A DNA stretch of 64,000 bases from Micrococcales bacterium 73-13 (GCA_001898855.1 MKVN01000023.1:21048-85047), one strand, 5' to 3'; positions 38,692 through 47,749 are shown, counted from the stretch's first letter. Made by a program: numbers and translations. Notes: generated by a model not told the origin, from the letters alone.

Positions 38692-39780
38692 ATGGACGGC
38701 TTCGACGACGCGATCGAGTTCGACGGCGGCGCCTGGTCCGAGCCGTGGGGCCGGACACGGCCCGGCTACCTCGACGCCGCGACGATGGGCATCCCGATGC
38801 GCGCCACGCGCGACGCGATGCGGCTGGCCGTCGAGCAATGGGCGGCCGGCGAGGCGAGCGCCGCGGAGTACGGCGAGGCCGTCGAGCGCGCCCGCGCCGC
38901 CTACGCGCGGCTCGTCGGCGCGCCGCGCAGCGAGGTCGCGATCGGCGCGACGACGTCCGAGCTCGTCGGCCTCGTCGCCGCGAGCCTCCCGGACGGGAGC
39001 GAGGTGCTCTGCGTCGACGGCGACTTCAGCTCGATCGTGTACCCGTTCCTGCAGCACGCGCACCGCGGCGTCGCCGTCCGGCACGTCCCGCTCGAGTCGC
39101 TGGCCGGCGCGATCGGCCCCGGCACCGCGCTGGTGTCGTTCTCCCTCGTCCAGTCGGCGGACGGCCGCGTCGCCGACGCGGCGGCGATCGCCGAGGCCGC
39201 GCGGGCGGCCGGCACGACGACGCTCTGCGACACCACGCAGGCCGCGGGCATCCGTCCGGTCGACGCCGCCGAGTGGGACCTGACCGTCTGCCACGCCTAC
39301 AAGTGGCTCTGCGCGCCGCGCGGCGCGGCGTTCCTCACCGCGTCGCCGGATGCCGCCGAGCGGATCGTGCCGCTGCACGCCGGCTGGTACGCGGGCGAGG
39401 ACGTCTGGTCCTCCGCGTACGGCCCGGACATGCGACTCGCCGCCTCCGCGCGGCGGTTCGACACGTCCCCGGCCTGGCTCTCCTGGGTCGGCGCGGCGAC
39501 CGCGCTCGAGCGGTTCGAGGCGATCGACCTCGGAGCCGCGTGGGCGCGCGCCGCCGGCCTCGCCGACGAGCTGCTGGAGCGGCTCGGCCTCGCCCCGCGC
39601 GGACAGGCGATCGTCGCGCTGGACGACCCGGACGGCGCCCTCGCGGCCGCGCTCGGGGCGGCCGGGGTGCGGTTCGCGCAGCGGGCCGGCCGCGTCCGGC
39701 TCGGCTTCCACCTCTGGAACGCCGAGCGGGACGTCGAGCTGGTCCGGGCGGCTGCGGCCGACGCCCGGGTGCTCGCCTGA
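38692..39780 (+). CDS. class V PLP-dependent aminotransferase (kynureninase/IPN-epimerase-like)
   Basis: 362 residues. The PLP lysine is K204 in HAYKWLCAPRG; VVSFSLVQSADGRV and LCDTTQAAGI carry the pyridine-stacking and Asp residues expected of fold-type I class V enzymes. The family includes kynureninases, cysteine desulfurases and isopenicillin-N epimerases, and no closer assignment is safe. The ATG at 38692 has a -10-like GATCCT 6 bases upstream, so it may be leaderless. It is the last gene of the block and ends 33 bases before ccsB. Confidence 0.88.
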   Translation: MDGFDDAIEFDGGAWSEPWGRTRPGYLDAATMGIPMRATRDAMRLAVEQWAAGEASAAEYGEAVERARAAYARLVGAPRSEVAIGATTSELVGLVAASLPDGSEVLCVDGDFSSIVYPFLQHAHRGVAVRHVPLESLAGAIGPGTALVSFSLVQSADGRVADAAAIAEAARAAGTTTLCDTTQAAGIRPVDAAEWDLTVCHAYKWLCAPRGAAFLTASPDAAERIVPLHAGWYAGEDVWSSAYGPDMRLAASARRFDTSPAWLSWVGAATALERFEAIDLGAAWARAAGLADELLERLGLAPRGQAIVALDDPDGALAAALGAAGVRFAQRAGRVRLGFHLWNAERDVELVRAAAADARVLA

Positions 39781-39813
39781 CGGCGGTCCGCCGTCGGGCT
39801 TAGGCTGTACGCC

Positions 39814-40773
39814 GTGACCGACCAGCTCGCGAACTACTCGCTCATCGCGGTCTACTCGGCGATCGCCGTCTACGCCCTCGCGTTCATCCTCTTCACGCTC
39901 GACCTCTCGCGCCGCTCCGTCGAGGCGACCCGCGCCGCCGACCGGCGGGAGCAGGCGGCCGTGGCCGAGGCGTCCGGGGGCGGCACCGCGGTCCTGGTGC
40001 GACCGGCCGAGCCGGAGCCGAGGCCGGCCCCGCGCTATCTCCGCGTCGCGATCGCCCTCACCTGGCTCGCCTGGATCATCCACCTCGCCGCGGCGATCGC
40101 CCGCGGCGTCGCCGCCGGCCGGGTGCCCTGGGCGAACATGTTCGAGTTCTCGCTCAGCGCGACCGCCGTCATCATCGGGGTGTTCCTGCTCGCGCAGTTC
40201 TGGCAGGACCTGCGCTACCTCGGCGCCTTCATCACCGGGCTCGTCACGGTGTGGCTCGGCGTCGGAGTCGTCGGCTTCTACGTCGTGGTCGCGCCGCTGC
40301 AGCCGGCGCTGCAGTCGGTGTGGCTGGTCATCCACATCATCGTCGCGGTGCTCGGCACGGCGTTCTACGCGCTCGGCGCGGGGCTCTCGGTGCTCCAGCT
40401 GCTGCGCACCCGGCGCGCGAACGGCGGCCTGCCCCGGGCGCGCTTCCTCGACACCATCCCCGGCCCGGGGCAGCTGGAGGACCTCGCCTACCGGCTCATC
40501 GTGGTCGGCTTCGTGTTCTGGACGTTCACGCTCATCGCCGGCGCGATCTGGGCGAACGCGGCGTGGGGCCGCTACTGGGGCTGGGACACCAAGGAGGTCT
40601 GGACGTTCGTCGTCTGGGTGCTCTTCGCCGGCTACATCCACGCCAGGGCGACCCGCGGCTGGCGCGGCACGCGGTCGGCCTGGCTCGCGATCATCGGCTT
40701 CTCGGCGGTGCTCTTCAACTTCACGATCGTCAACGTCTTCTTCAAGGGGCTGCACGCCTACAGCGGGCTCTGA
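39814..40773 (+). CDS. ccsB: cytochrome c biogenesis protein CcsB/CcsA
   Basis: 319 residues with about eight helices. The haem-handling WWD-type motif is intact in WGRYWGWDTKEVWTFVVW near residue 250. It is the partner of ResB in system II cytochrome c assembly. It is separated from resB by the catabolic block and has its own -10 (TAGGCT, 39801-39806) 7 bases before the GTG, which implies a leaderless, independently expressed message. Its end overlaps menC by 16 bases. Confidence 0.95.
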   Translation: MTDQLANYSLIAVYSAIAVYALAFILFTLDLSRRSVEATRAADRREQAAVAEASGGGTAVLVRPAEPEPRPAPRYLRVAIALTWLAWIIHLAAAIARGVAAGRVPWANMFEFSLSATAVIIGVFLLAQFWQDLRYLGAFITGLVTVWLGVGVVGFYVVVAPLQPALQSVWLVIHIIVAVLGTAFYALGAGLSVLQLLRTRRANGGLPRARFLDTIPGPGQLEDLAYRLIVVGFVFWTFTLIAGAIWANAAWGRYWGWDTKEVWTFVVWVLFAGYIHARATRGWRGTRSAWLAIIGFSAVLFNFTIVNVFFKGLHAYSGL

Positions 40774-41795
40774 GGGAGGCGTCCGGCCTCTCGCTCCTCG
40801 ACGAGGGGGAGGCAGCGGCGGAGGCGGCCGAGCCAGAACGCGCGGCGGTCCGGCGGCGCGGCGCGGCGCTCGAGCAGGGCGGGGTCGACGGCGACCGGGC
40901 GCAGCGGGATCCGGCCGTCGACCGGCAGCAGGGGGTCGGCGGCGACGTCGGCCGCGAGCAGCGCGGCCGTGCCGAGGCCGTGGTCCAGGTCGCCGCCGAG
41001 GTCCGCGTCGATCCGCGCCGCGAAGCGCGCCGCCGCGGACAGCCCCACGCTGGTCTCCAGCGCCGAGCTGGTGACGAAGGCGACGTCCGCCTCGGCCCGG
41101 GCGGCGCGGGCGATCCCGAGCGCGCGCCGGGCGCCGCCGAGCGGCTGGAGCTTCAGCACGACGACGTCCGCGGCGCCCGCCCGCGCGACGGCGAGCGGGT
41201 CCTCGGCGCGGCGCACCGACTCGTCGGCGGCGATGCGCACCGAGCCGCCGAGGCGCCGGCGCAGCTCCGCGAGCTCCGCGATGCCCGCGACCGGCTGCTC
41301 GGCGTACTCGAGGCGGCATCGCGAGAGCGCCTCGAGCGCGGTCACGGCCTCGTCGAGGCCCCACGCGGCGTTCGCGTCGATCCGCACCCGCCCGTCGGGC
41401 CCGAGCGCGTCGCGGACCGCCTCGACCCGGGCGAGGTCGTCGGCGAGCGTCTCGCCGCGCTGGGCGACCTTGACCTTCGCGGTGCGGCAGCCGGGGAACC
41501 GGGCGAGCACGCCGGGCACCGCCTCGGGCCGCACGGCCGGGACGGTGGCGTTCACGCGGACGCCCGGCGCGCCGGATGCCCCGCCGCTCGCGTCCGGGGC
41601 GCCGCGCAGCTCCTCCAGCGTCGCGGCGAGCCACACCGCGGCCTCGGCGTCGTCGTACTCCGCGAAGGGCGACCACTCCGCCCAGCCGGCCGGCCCCTCG
41701 ATCAGCATCGCCTCGCGCACGTCGATCCCGCGGAACCGCTCCCGCATCGGCAGCGCGACGACGCGGGCGCGCGCGACGAGATCGTCGGGGTCCAC
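40758..41795 (-). CDS. menC: o-succinylbenzoate synthase
   Basis: Enolase-superfamily enzyme that dehydrates SHCHC in menaquinone synthesis. The protein has 345 residues. The first catalytic Lys is in CRTAKVKVAQ, the metal ligands in RIDANAAW, EQPV and AADESV, and the second Lys in VVLKLQPLGG. The GTG start at 41795 has TACCCT 7 bases upstream on the minus strand. It is the only men gene here on the minus strand other than the isochorismate synthase gene. Confidence 0.93.
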   Translation of the reverse strand: MDPDDLVARARVVALPMRERFRGIDVREAMLIEGPAGWAEWSPFAEYDDAEAAVWLAATLEELRGAPDASGGASGAPGVRVNATVPAVRPEAVPGVLARFPGCRTAKVKVAQRGETLADDLARVEAVRDALGPDGRVRIDANAAWGLDEAVTALEALSRCRLEYAEQPVAGIAELAELRRRLGGSVRIAADESVRRAEDPLAVARAGAADVVVLKLQPLGGARRALGIARAARAEADVAFVTSSALETSVGLSAAARFAARIDADLGGDLDHGLGTAALLAADVAADPLLPVDGRIPLRPVAVDPALLERRAAPPDRRAFWLGRLRRCLPLVEEREAGRLPQSPL

Positions 41796-41802
41796 GAGGT
41801 CT

Positions 41803-41824
41803 AGGGTAGGGCCGCCGTTAGGGT
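41803..41824. promoter_or_regulatory. divergent leaderless promoters (menC / membrane protein)
   Basis: AGGGTA at 41803-41808 is TACCCT on the minus strand for menC. TAGGGT at 41819-41824 is 6 bases before the GTG at 41831. Only 35 bases separate the two start codons. Confidence 0.55.
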
Positions 41825-41830
41825 GTTCCC

Positions 41831-42304
41831 GTGGACCCCGAGGAGCCCGGCGCGCAGCCCGCGGCCGCGCCGCGCACCGACACCGCGGTCTCGCCGGTCA
41901 TCCGCGGCGAGTCGGTCGGCATCCCGACCCCCGTCTGGGGCGCGCTGGTGGCCGAGGACCTGCGCCGGATCGGCGCCGACGGGGAGTTCGACCCCGCCGA
42001 TCCGGGCGCCGAGGGCGGCCTGCTGCCGCGGCCCCGGCGGCTGCTCGGCTGGCTCTCGATGCTCGCCTTCGCCGCCACGGCGGTGCTGCACGCCTTCGCG
42101 GTCGACGCGGTCGCCCGGCACGACGGCGAGCTCGGATCGGTGCTCGCCTGGGCCGCGATCGCCGCCTCCGTCGCCGCGGTCGCGGTCGGGATCGTCGCCG
42201 CGGTCCTCGGGCGGGGGCGGTGGCTCGGCGTCGTCGGGGCGATCGGCGGGCTGCTCGCCAACCCGTGGATCGTCATGCAGGTGCTGCGCGCGTTCTCGGG
42301 CTAG
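41831..42304 (+). CDS. hypothetical membrane protein
   Basis: 157 residues. The first 75 are soluble, Pro- and acid-rich, and contain PVIRGESVGIPTPVWGALVAEDLRRIG. Three hydrophobic segments follow (about 72-92, 102-126 and 129-148). I recognise no family. The GTG start is set by the -10 box 6 bases upstream. It lies 34 bases before menB on the same strand, but menB has its own -10. Confidence 0.7.
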   Translation: MDPEEPGAQPAAAPRTDTAVSPVIRGESVGIPTPVWGALVAEDLRRIGADGEFDPADPGAEGGLLPRPRRLLGWLSMLAFAATAVLHAFAVDAVARHDGELGSVLAWAAIAASVAAVAVGIVAAVLGRGRWLGVVGAIGGLLANPWIVMQVLRAFSG

Positions 42305-42338
42305 CCGGGACGCCCGGGCCGGCGGGTACGCTCGTCCC

Positions 42339-43247
42339 GTGATCTCGGAGCTGTTCGATGCGGCGATCTGGCGCGAGGCGCCCGGCTTCGACGACCTCCG
42401 CGACGTCACCTACCACCGCTCCGCGGACCCCGGCATCGCGCGCGTCGCGTTCGACCGGCCCGAGGTGCGCAACGCCTTCCGGCCCGAGACGGTCGACGAG
42501 CTGCTGCGCGTGCTGACCGACGCCGCGCAGGACCCGCGGGTCGGGGTCGTGCTGCTGACCGGGAACGGGCCGAGCCCGCGGGACGGCGGCTGGGCGTTCT
42601 GCTCGGGCGGCGACCAGCGGGTGCGCGGGCGGGACGGCTATCAGGCGGAGGACCTGGACACCTCGGGGGAGCTGACCGCCCGGCCCCCGGTCGGCGGCCG
42701 GCTGCACATCCTCGAGGTGCAGCGGCTCATCCGGTTCATGCCGAAGGTCGTCGTCGCGGTCGTGCCCGGCTGGGCGGCCGGCGGCGGCCACTCGCTGCAC
42801 GTCGTCTGCGACCTCACGATCGCCAGCCGCGAGCACGCCCGGTTCAAGCAGACCGACGCGACGGTCGGGTCCTTCGACGCGGGCTACGGCTCCGCGTACT
42901 TCGCCCGGCAGGTCGGGCAGAAGCTCGCGCGGGAGGTGTTCTTCCTCGCCGAGGAGTACGACGCCGAGCGCGCGCGCGAGATGGGCGCCGTGAACCGGGT
43001 CGTCCCGCACGCGGAGCTGGAGCGCGAGGCGGTCGCGCTCGCCCGGCGGATCCTCGCGCAGTCGCCGACCGCGATCCGGATGCTCAAGTTCGCGATGAAC
43101 GCCGTCGACGACGGCATGGTCGGCCAGCAGGTCTTCGCGGGGGAGACGACCCGCCTCGCCTACGCGACGCAGGAGGCGGCCGAGGGGCGGGACGCCTTCC
43201 TGGAGAAGCGCGACCCCGACTGGGCGCCGTACCCGTGGCACTTCTGA
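42339..43247 (+). CDS. menB: 1,4-dihydroxy-2-naphthoyl-CoA synthase
   Basis: Crotonase-family ring closure of o-succinylbenzoyl-CoA. The protein has 302 residues. The oxyanion-hole motifs (AFCSGGDQRVRG and VPGWAAGGGHSLHVVCDLTIAS) and SFDAGYGSAYFAR match MenB; the C-terminus DPDWAPYPWHF is also typical. TACGCT at 42327-42332 is 6 bases before the GTG, so the transcript is probably leaderless. menE follows after 25 bases. Confidence 0.96.
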   Translation: MISELFDAAIWREAPGFDDLRDVTYHRSADPGIARVAFDRPEVRNAFRPETVDELLRVLTDAAQDPRVGVVLLTGNGPSPRDGGWAFCSGGDQRVRGRDGYQAEDLDTSGELTARPPVGGRLHILEVQRLIRFMPKVVVAVVPGWAAGGGHSLHVVCDLTIASREHARFKQTDATVGSFDAGYGSAYFARQVGQKLAREVFFLAEEYDAERAREMGAVNRVVPHAELEREAVALARRILAQSPTAIRMLKFAMNAVDDGMVGQQVFAGETTRLAYATQEAAEGRDAFLEKRDPDWAPYPWHF

Positions 43248-43272
43248 CGGCGCCGCCCGGGGGCGCAGCGCG

Positions 43273-44274
43273 ATGAGCGGGCTGCCGGACCTGCTGCGCG
43301 ACGGCGCGATCGTCGAGACCAGCGGCTCGACCGGCCGGCCGAAGCGCGTCGTGCTCTCCGGCGCGGCCTTCCGCGCGAGCGCCGAGGCCGCCGCCGCCGA
43401 GCTCGGCGAGCCGGGCGACTGGGTCCTCGCGCTGCCGACGTCGTACGTCGCCGGGCTCAACGTCGTCGCCCGCGCGGCGCACTGGGGGCGCGAGCCGGTC
43501 GTCGCCGTCGGCGGCCCCGCCTTCTCGGCGCTCGGCTTCGCCGCGGTCGCCGGGGGGCTGGAGGGGCCCTGGTACACCAGCCTGGTGCCGGTCCAGCTGC
43601 AGCGGCTGCTCGACTCCGTGCCCGGCCTGGACGCGCTGCGGCGCTGCTCGCGGATCCTGCTCGGCGGGCAGGCGGCCGACCCCGGGCTGCTGCTCCGGGC
43701 GCGGCAGGAGGGGCTGCCGGTCACGGTCACCTACGGCGCGACCGAGACCTGCGGCGGCGTGCTGTGGGACGGGAGGCCGATCGGCGACGCGGCGTTCGCG
43801 ATCCTCGACGGCGTCGTGCACCTGCGCGGCTCGTCCCTCGCCGACGGCTACCGGGACGACCCGGAGCGCACCGCCGAGGCGTTCCCGGTCCTCGACGGCG
43901 TGCGCTGGCACCGCACCGCCGACGCCGGCGAGGCGCGCGACGGCCGGCTCGTGGTGCTCGGCCGGCTCGACGACGTGATCGTCTCCGGCGGCGTCAAGGT
44001 CGTGCTCGCCGAGGTCGAGGCCGCGGCGCGCGACGCCGGCCTCGACGACGCCGTCGCCGTCGCCGTCGACCGGGAGGGCTGGGGGCAGGCGCCCGCGATC
44101 GTCACCGTGCGGCGGCTGGACGAGGAGGCGGTGCGCGCGGCGATCGGCGCCCGGCTCGGACCCGCGGCGCGCCCCGCGGCGGTGCTCGTCGTCGACGCCG
44201 TCCCGCGGCTGGCCTCCGGCAAGCCCGACCGGGCCGCCATCATGGCGCTGCTGGCCGACTCGGCGCCGCGGTGA
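43273..44274 (+). CDS. menE: o-succinylbenzoate--CoA ligase (short form)
   Basis: 333 residues of the AMP-forming acyl-CoA synthetase family, shorter than the roughly 450-500 of many MenE proteins, as is usual in actinobacteria. The P-loop is ETSGSTGRPKRVVLSG near residue 17, motif VTYGATETCGGV near 158, and the hinge and catalytic region GRLDDVIVSGGVKV, ending with the catalytic lysine segment LASGKPDRAAI. The position between menB and menA supports the call. Confidence 0.92.
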   Translation: MSGLPDLLRDGAIVETSGSTGRPKRVVLSGAAFRASAEAAAAELGEPGDWVLALPTSYVAGLNVVARAAHWGREPVVAVGGPAFSALGFAAVAGGLEGPWYTSLVPVQLQRLLDSVPGLDALRRCSRILLGGQAADPGLLLRARQEGLPVTVTYGATETCGGVLWDGRPIGDAAFAILDGVVHLRGSSLADGYRDDPERTAEAFPVLDGVRWHRTADAGEARDGRLVVLGRLDDVIVSGGVKVVLAEVEAAARDAGLDDAVAVAVDREGWGQAPAIVTVRRLDEEAVRAAIGARLGPAARPAAVLVVDAVPRLASGKPDRAAIMALLADSAPR

Positions 44275-44306
44275 GCCCGCGGCCGACCGCTGGCTAGGAT
44301 TCCCTG

Positions 44307-45275
44307 GTGGCGAAGACGAAGGCGGCGACCAGGCGGGCACCCGGCCGCCCCGGCGGGAAGCGGACCGGGCCGGCGCCCGCGCGGAAGGCCGGGCTCGGCG
44401 ACTGGATCCGCGCCGCCCGGCTCGCGACGCTGCCGCTCTCGGCCGCGTCGGTCGTGCTCGGCACCGCCGTCGCGTTCGTGTTCCGCGGCGACGAGGACGG
44501 TCCGGGCTGGCACTGGTGGCGGGCCGCCGCGTGCCTCGCGGTCGCGGTGTGCCTGCAGATCGGCGTCAACTTCGCGAACGACTACTCCGACGGCGTCCGC
44601 GGCACCGACGCCGTCCGGTCCGGACCGCGCCGGCTGACCGCCTCCGGCGCCGCCCGGCCGCGGACCGTGCTCGTCGTCGCGCTCGTGTTCTTCGCGCTCG
44701 CCGCCGTCGCGGGCCTGATCATCACCTGGCGGACGGGCCACTGGTGGCTGATCGCGGTCGGCGCCGTCTGCATCCTCGCCGCGTGGTTCTACACCGGCGG
44801 CCGGCGGCCGTACGGCTACTACGCGCTCGGCGAGGTCGCCGTCTTCGTGTTCTTCGGCCTGGTCGCGACGCTCGGCACGCAGTTCGTGCTGATCGGGCGC
44901 GTCACCGAGGACGGCTGGCTCGCCGCGGTCGCCAGCGGCGCCTTCGCGACGGCGACCATCCTGATCGCGAACACCCGCGATCGCGCGAACGACCGCGCGG
45001 CCGGCAAGCGCACGCTGTCGGTGCTGATCGGCGACCTGCCCTCGCGGATCCTCTACGTCGTGCTGCTCGCGGTGCCGTACGTCGTCGCGGCGGTGTACGG
45101 GACGTTCTACGCCGACCAGGCCTGGTACGCCTACTTCACGCTGCTCATCACGGTGCCGGCCGCGATCATCGCGATCGCGGCGCGGACGCCGCGGGAGCTG
45201 GTCACGGTGCTCCGGCTCACCGCGCTCGGCTCGCTCGCCTTCGCGCTGCTGCTCGGCTGGGCGATCGCGTTCTGA
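44307..45275 (+). CDS. menA: 1,4-dihydroxy-2-naphthoate polyprenyltransferase
   Basis: Membrane UbiA-family prenyltransferase that makes demethylmenaquinone. The protein has 322 residues with about nine helices after a basic 30-residue N-terminal tail. The two Asp-rich motifs are NFANDYSDGVRGTD and NTRDRANDRAAGKRTL. TAGGAT at 44295-44300 lies 6 bases before the GTG, and the two Lys/Arg-rich N-terminal turns make the start plausible. Downstream is the convergent DUF4229 gene. Confidence 0.95.
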   Translation: MAKTKAATRRAPGRPGGKRTGPAPARKAGLGDWIRAARLATLPLSAASVVLGTAVAFVFRGDEDGPGWHWWRAAACLAVAVCLQIGVNFANDYSDGVRGTDAVRSGPRRLTASGAARPRTVLVVALVFFALAAVAGLIITWRTGHWWLIAVGAVCILAAWFYTGGRRPYGYYALGEVAVFVFFGLVATLGTQFVLIGRVTEDGWLAAVASGAFATATILIANTRDRANDRAAGKRTLSVLIGDLPSRILYVVLLAVPYVVAAVYGTFYADQAWYAYFTLLITVPAAIIAIAARTPRELVTVLRLTALGSLAFALLLGWAIAF

Positions 45276-45297
45276 TCCCCGCTCGGACCGGCCGCGC

Positions 45298-45558
45298 TCA
45301 GCCCGCCTCGCCGTCCTCCGCCTCGGCGTCCGGGTCCTCCGGGTGCACGGCGCGGCGGCGCCTCGCGCGCACGGCGAGGTCGTCCGTGACCCGCTGGCGC
45401 AGCCCGCCGAGGAAGATGTACGAGAGGCTGAGCGCGATCAGCGCCGCGCAGATCGCGGCGAGCCACCAGAACTCCGGCGGCAGCAGCCAGTAGAGCAGCG
45501 CGAACACGGCGGCGAAGATCCCCACCCGTACGAGTGAGTAGACGATCCAGGAGCGCAC
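45298..45558 (-). CDS. DUF4229 small membrane protein
   Basis: 86 residues: two membrane helices (VRVGIFAAVFALLYWLLP and WLAAICAALIALSLSYIFLG), a basic loop with LRQRVTDDLAVRARRRRA, and an acidic tail. The pattern fits the DUF4229 family, regularly found beside menA or menD in actinobacteria. The function is unknown. TAGCCT lies 6 bases before the GTG start on the minus strand. Confidence 0.85.
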   Translation of the reverse strand: MRSWIVYSLVRVGIFAAVFALLYWLLPPEFWWLAAICAALIALSLSYIFLGGLRQRVTDDLAVRARRRRAVHPEDPDAEAEDGEAG

Positions 45559-45650
45559 CCGGCCAGGCTAATACGCCGGGCTCCGGGCTCCCCGCGCCGG
45601 CGCCCCCGATTCCGGAGAAGGCCCCAGCCGCGCAGCCTAGACTCGTCAGC

Positions 45651-46010
45651 ATGTGGCGCCTGGTCCTCGCGCTCGTGCTGACAGCGGTCATGGTGTTCTC
45701 GATCGTCGACATCGCGACGATCGATCGGTCGCGGGTGCGCCATCTGCCCAAGTTCGTCTGGATCGTCCTGGTGATCGTCGGGTCGGTGCTCGGCTCGATC
45801 CTGTGGTGGACGATCGGGCGGGCGCGCCGGGACCAGGGCGGCGCCGCCGGCGGCGCCCGCCCCAAGCGGCGGCCGGCCGGTCCGGAGGACGATCCGGAGT
45901 TCATCGACAACATCGAGCAGCGCCGCCGCAACCGCGAGCAGGAGCAGCGCATCCGCGACCTGGAGCGGCAGCTTCGCGAGCTCGACGACGAATCGAAGCC
46001 CGAGCAGTGA
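45651..46010 (+). CDS. PLDc_N-domain membrane protein
   Basis: 119 residues. Two helices (VLALVLTAVMVFSIVDIATI and KFVWIVLVIVGSVLGSILWW) form the phospholipase-D-N-terminal domain seen at the start of cardiolipin synthases, here on its own. A coiled-coil tail (NIEQRRRNREQEQRIRDLERQLREL) follows. TAGACT (45638-45643) is 7 bases before the ATG. It overlaps menD by 4 bases and is often its neighbour in this order. The function is unknown. Confidence 0.88.
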   Translation: MWRLVLALVLTAVMVFSIVDIATIDRSRVRHLPKFVWIVLVIVGSVLGSILWWTIGRARRDQGGAAGGARPKRRPAGPEDDPEFIDNIEQRRRNREQEQRIRDLERQLRELDDESKPEQ

Positions 46011-47749
46011 CCCCTTCCCCGGGCGGCGGGCCCGGCCCGGCCACCGGCTTCGCCGCGGCGCTGCTCTCCGAGCTCTCCCGGATCGGCGTGCGCGACGTCG
46101 TCGTCTCGCCCGGCTCCCGCTCGCAGGCGCTCGCGCTCGCGGCGGCTGCGCTCGACCGCGTCGGACGGCTGCGACTGCGGGTGCGCGTCGACGAGCGCTC
46201 CGCCGGTTTCCTCGCCCTCGGCCTGGCGCGGGAGTCCGGCGTGCCGGCCGTCGTGGTCACCACCTCCGGGACCGCCGTCGCGAACCTGCACCCCGCCGTG
46301 CTCGAGGCGCACCACTCCGGCGTGCCGATGATCGTCGTCACGGCGGACCGCCCGGAGGAGCTGCACGGCATCGGCGCGAACCAGACCACGACGCACGTCG
46401 GCATGTTCGGTGACGCGGTGCGGCGGACCTGGGACGTCGGGGCGCCGACCGGCGAGCCGGGGGAGGCGGAGGCGGCGGCCTCGATCGCGGGCGCGGTCGT
46501 CCGGTCCGCGCTCGGCGCCGGAGACCCGGACGCCGCGGGGCCGGTGCATCTGAACGTCGCCTTCACCGAGCCGCTGTCCGGGCCGTGGGAGCCGGAGGGC
46601 GCGGCGCCGGCGGACGGCGCGACCCCGGCGGCGGACGAGGCCGAGGACCGCATCGGGGCCGGCGTCCCCGGCTCGACGATCCCCGCCGTCGCCGTCCCGC
46701 GCGCCGTCGTCCTCCGTCCCGTCCCGCGCACGGTCGTCGTCGCCGGCGCCGGCGCCGGACCGCGGGCCGAGGAGCTCGCCCGGGAGCTCGGCGCGCCGCT
46801 GTTCGCGGAGGTCGTGTCCGGCGCCCGCTTCGGGCCGAACCTGGTCGTCCCGTACCGGGAGACGATCCGCTCCGAGCCGTTCCTCGACGCGCTCGAGCGC
46901 ATCGTAGTGCTCGGCCGCCCGACGCTGTCCCGCGAGGTGCCGTGGCTCATCGAGCGCGGCGGCGCCGAGACGATCGTGGTGCGCGGACCGGGCGCGGACG
47001 ACTACGACCCCGGCCGGTCCGTCGCGGCCTTCGCCGACGCCGTCGAGGTGGTCGGCGAGCCGGACGCCGCGGCCGCCCGCGCCTGGGTCGGCCCCTGGGT
47101 CGCGGCGTCCCGCCGGCATCTGGAGCGCACCGAGGACGTCGCGCCGGAGGTGTTCGCCGAGCCCGGCCCCAAGTCGCGGCACGAGCTGGGGGCGGTGCGC
47201 GAGCCGGTCACCCGGCGTGCGCTCGTGGAGGCGGTCTGGCGCGCGAGCTGGCCCCACGACCGGCTCGTCGTCGCCTCGTCGCGCCTCGTCCGCGAGCTCG
47301 ACCGCTGGGCGCCCGGCAAGGCGATCCCGGTGCACGCGAACCGCGGCCTCGCCGGCATCGACGGGAACACCTCGACGGCGATCGGCGTCGCCCTCGCGAG
47401 CGGCGCGGTGACCCGGCTGCTCACCGGCGACCTGGCGTTCCTGCACGACGTCGGCGGGCTCGCCTTCGGGGAGGGCGAGGAGCGGCCGCGGATCATGGCG
47501 GTCGTCGGCGACGACCGCGGCGGCACGATCTTCGACGACCTGGAGGTGGGCGCGATGCTCCGGCGGGCCCCGGGCCCCGGGCTCGCGGACTTCGAGCGCG
47601 TCATGCGCACGCCGCAGCGGGTCTCGATCGAGGGGCTCGCGCGCGCCTACGGCTGGGACCACCGCCGCGTCGAGACCCGCGGCGAGCTCGACCCGGCGCT
47701 CAGCGCCTGCGCCGGCCCCACGGTCGTCGAGGTCGTGCTCCCGGACTGA
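46007..47749 (+). CDS. menD: SEPHCHC synthase
   Basis: ThDP-dependent condensation of isochorismate and 2-oxoglutarate, the committing step of menaquinone synthesis. The protein has 580 residues. It shows the N-terminal substrate/ThDP site VVVSPGSRSQALALAA and DERSAGFLALG with the catalytic Glu, and a C-terminal ThDP-binding region LTGDLAFLHDVGGL followed by VVGDDRGGTIFD. The GTG at 46007 overlaps the upstream gene (GTGA), which couples them. Confidence 0.95.
   Translation: MTPSPGGGPGPATGFAAALLSELSRIGVRDVVVSPGSRSQALALAAAALDRVGRLRLRVRVDERSAGFLALGLARESGVPAVVVTTSGTAVANLHPAVLEAHHSGVPMIVVTADRPEELHGIGANQTTTHVGMFGDAVRRTWDVGAPTGEPGEAEAAASIAGAVVRSALGAGDPDAAGPVHLNVAFTEPLSGPWEPEGAAPADGATPAADEAEDRIGAGVPGSTIPAVAVPRAVVLRPVPRTVVVAGAGAGPRAEELARELGAPLFAEVVSGARFGPNLVVPYRETIRSEPFLDALERIVVLGRPTLSREVPWLIERGGAETIVVRGPGADDYDPGRSVAAFADAVEVVGEPDAAAARAWVGPWVAASRRHLERTEDVAPEVFAEPGPKSRHELGAVREPVTRRALVEAVWRASWPHDRLVVASSRLVRELDRWAPGKAIPVHANRGLAGIDGNTSTAIGVALASGAVTRLLTGDLAFLHDVGGLAFGEGEERPRIMAVVGDDRGGTIFDDLEVGAMLRRAPGPGLADFERVMRTPQRVSIEGLARAYGWDHRRVETRGELDPALSACAGPTVVEVVLPD

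Noticed and set aside
24538..39813. Mobile element or prophage carrying the catabolic block
   Set aside because: No integrase, transposase, tRNA att duplication or terminal repeat could be found at either end.
37258..41676. Minus-strand open frame of more than 1400 codons across lysR2, the aminotransferase, ccsB and menC
   Set aside because: It lies out of frame with, or antisense to, genes that show clear family motifs; no domain of its own.
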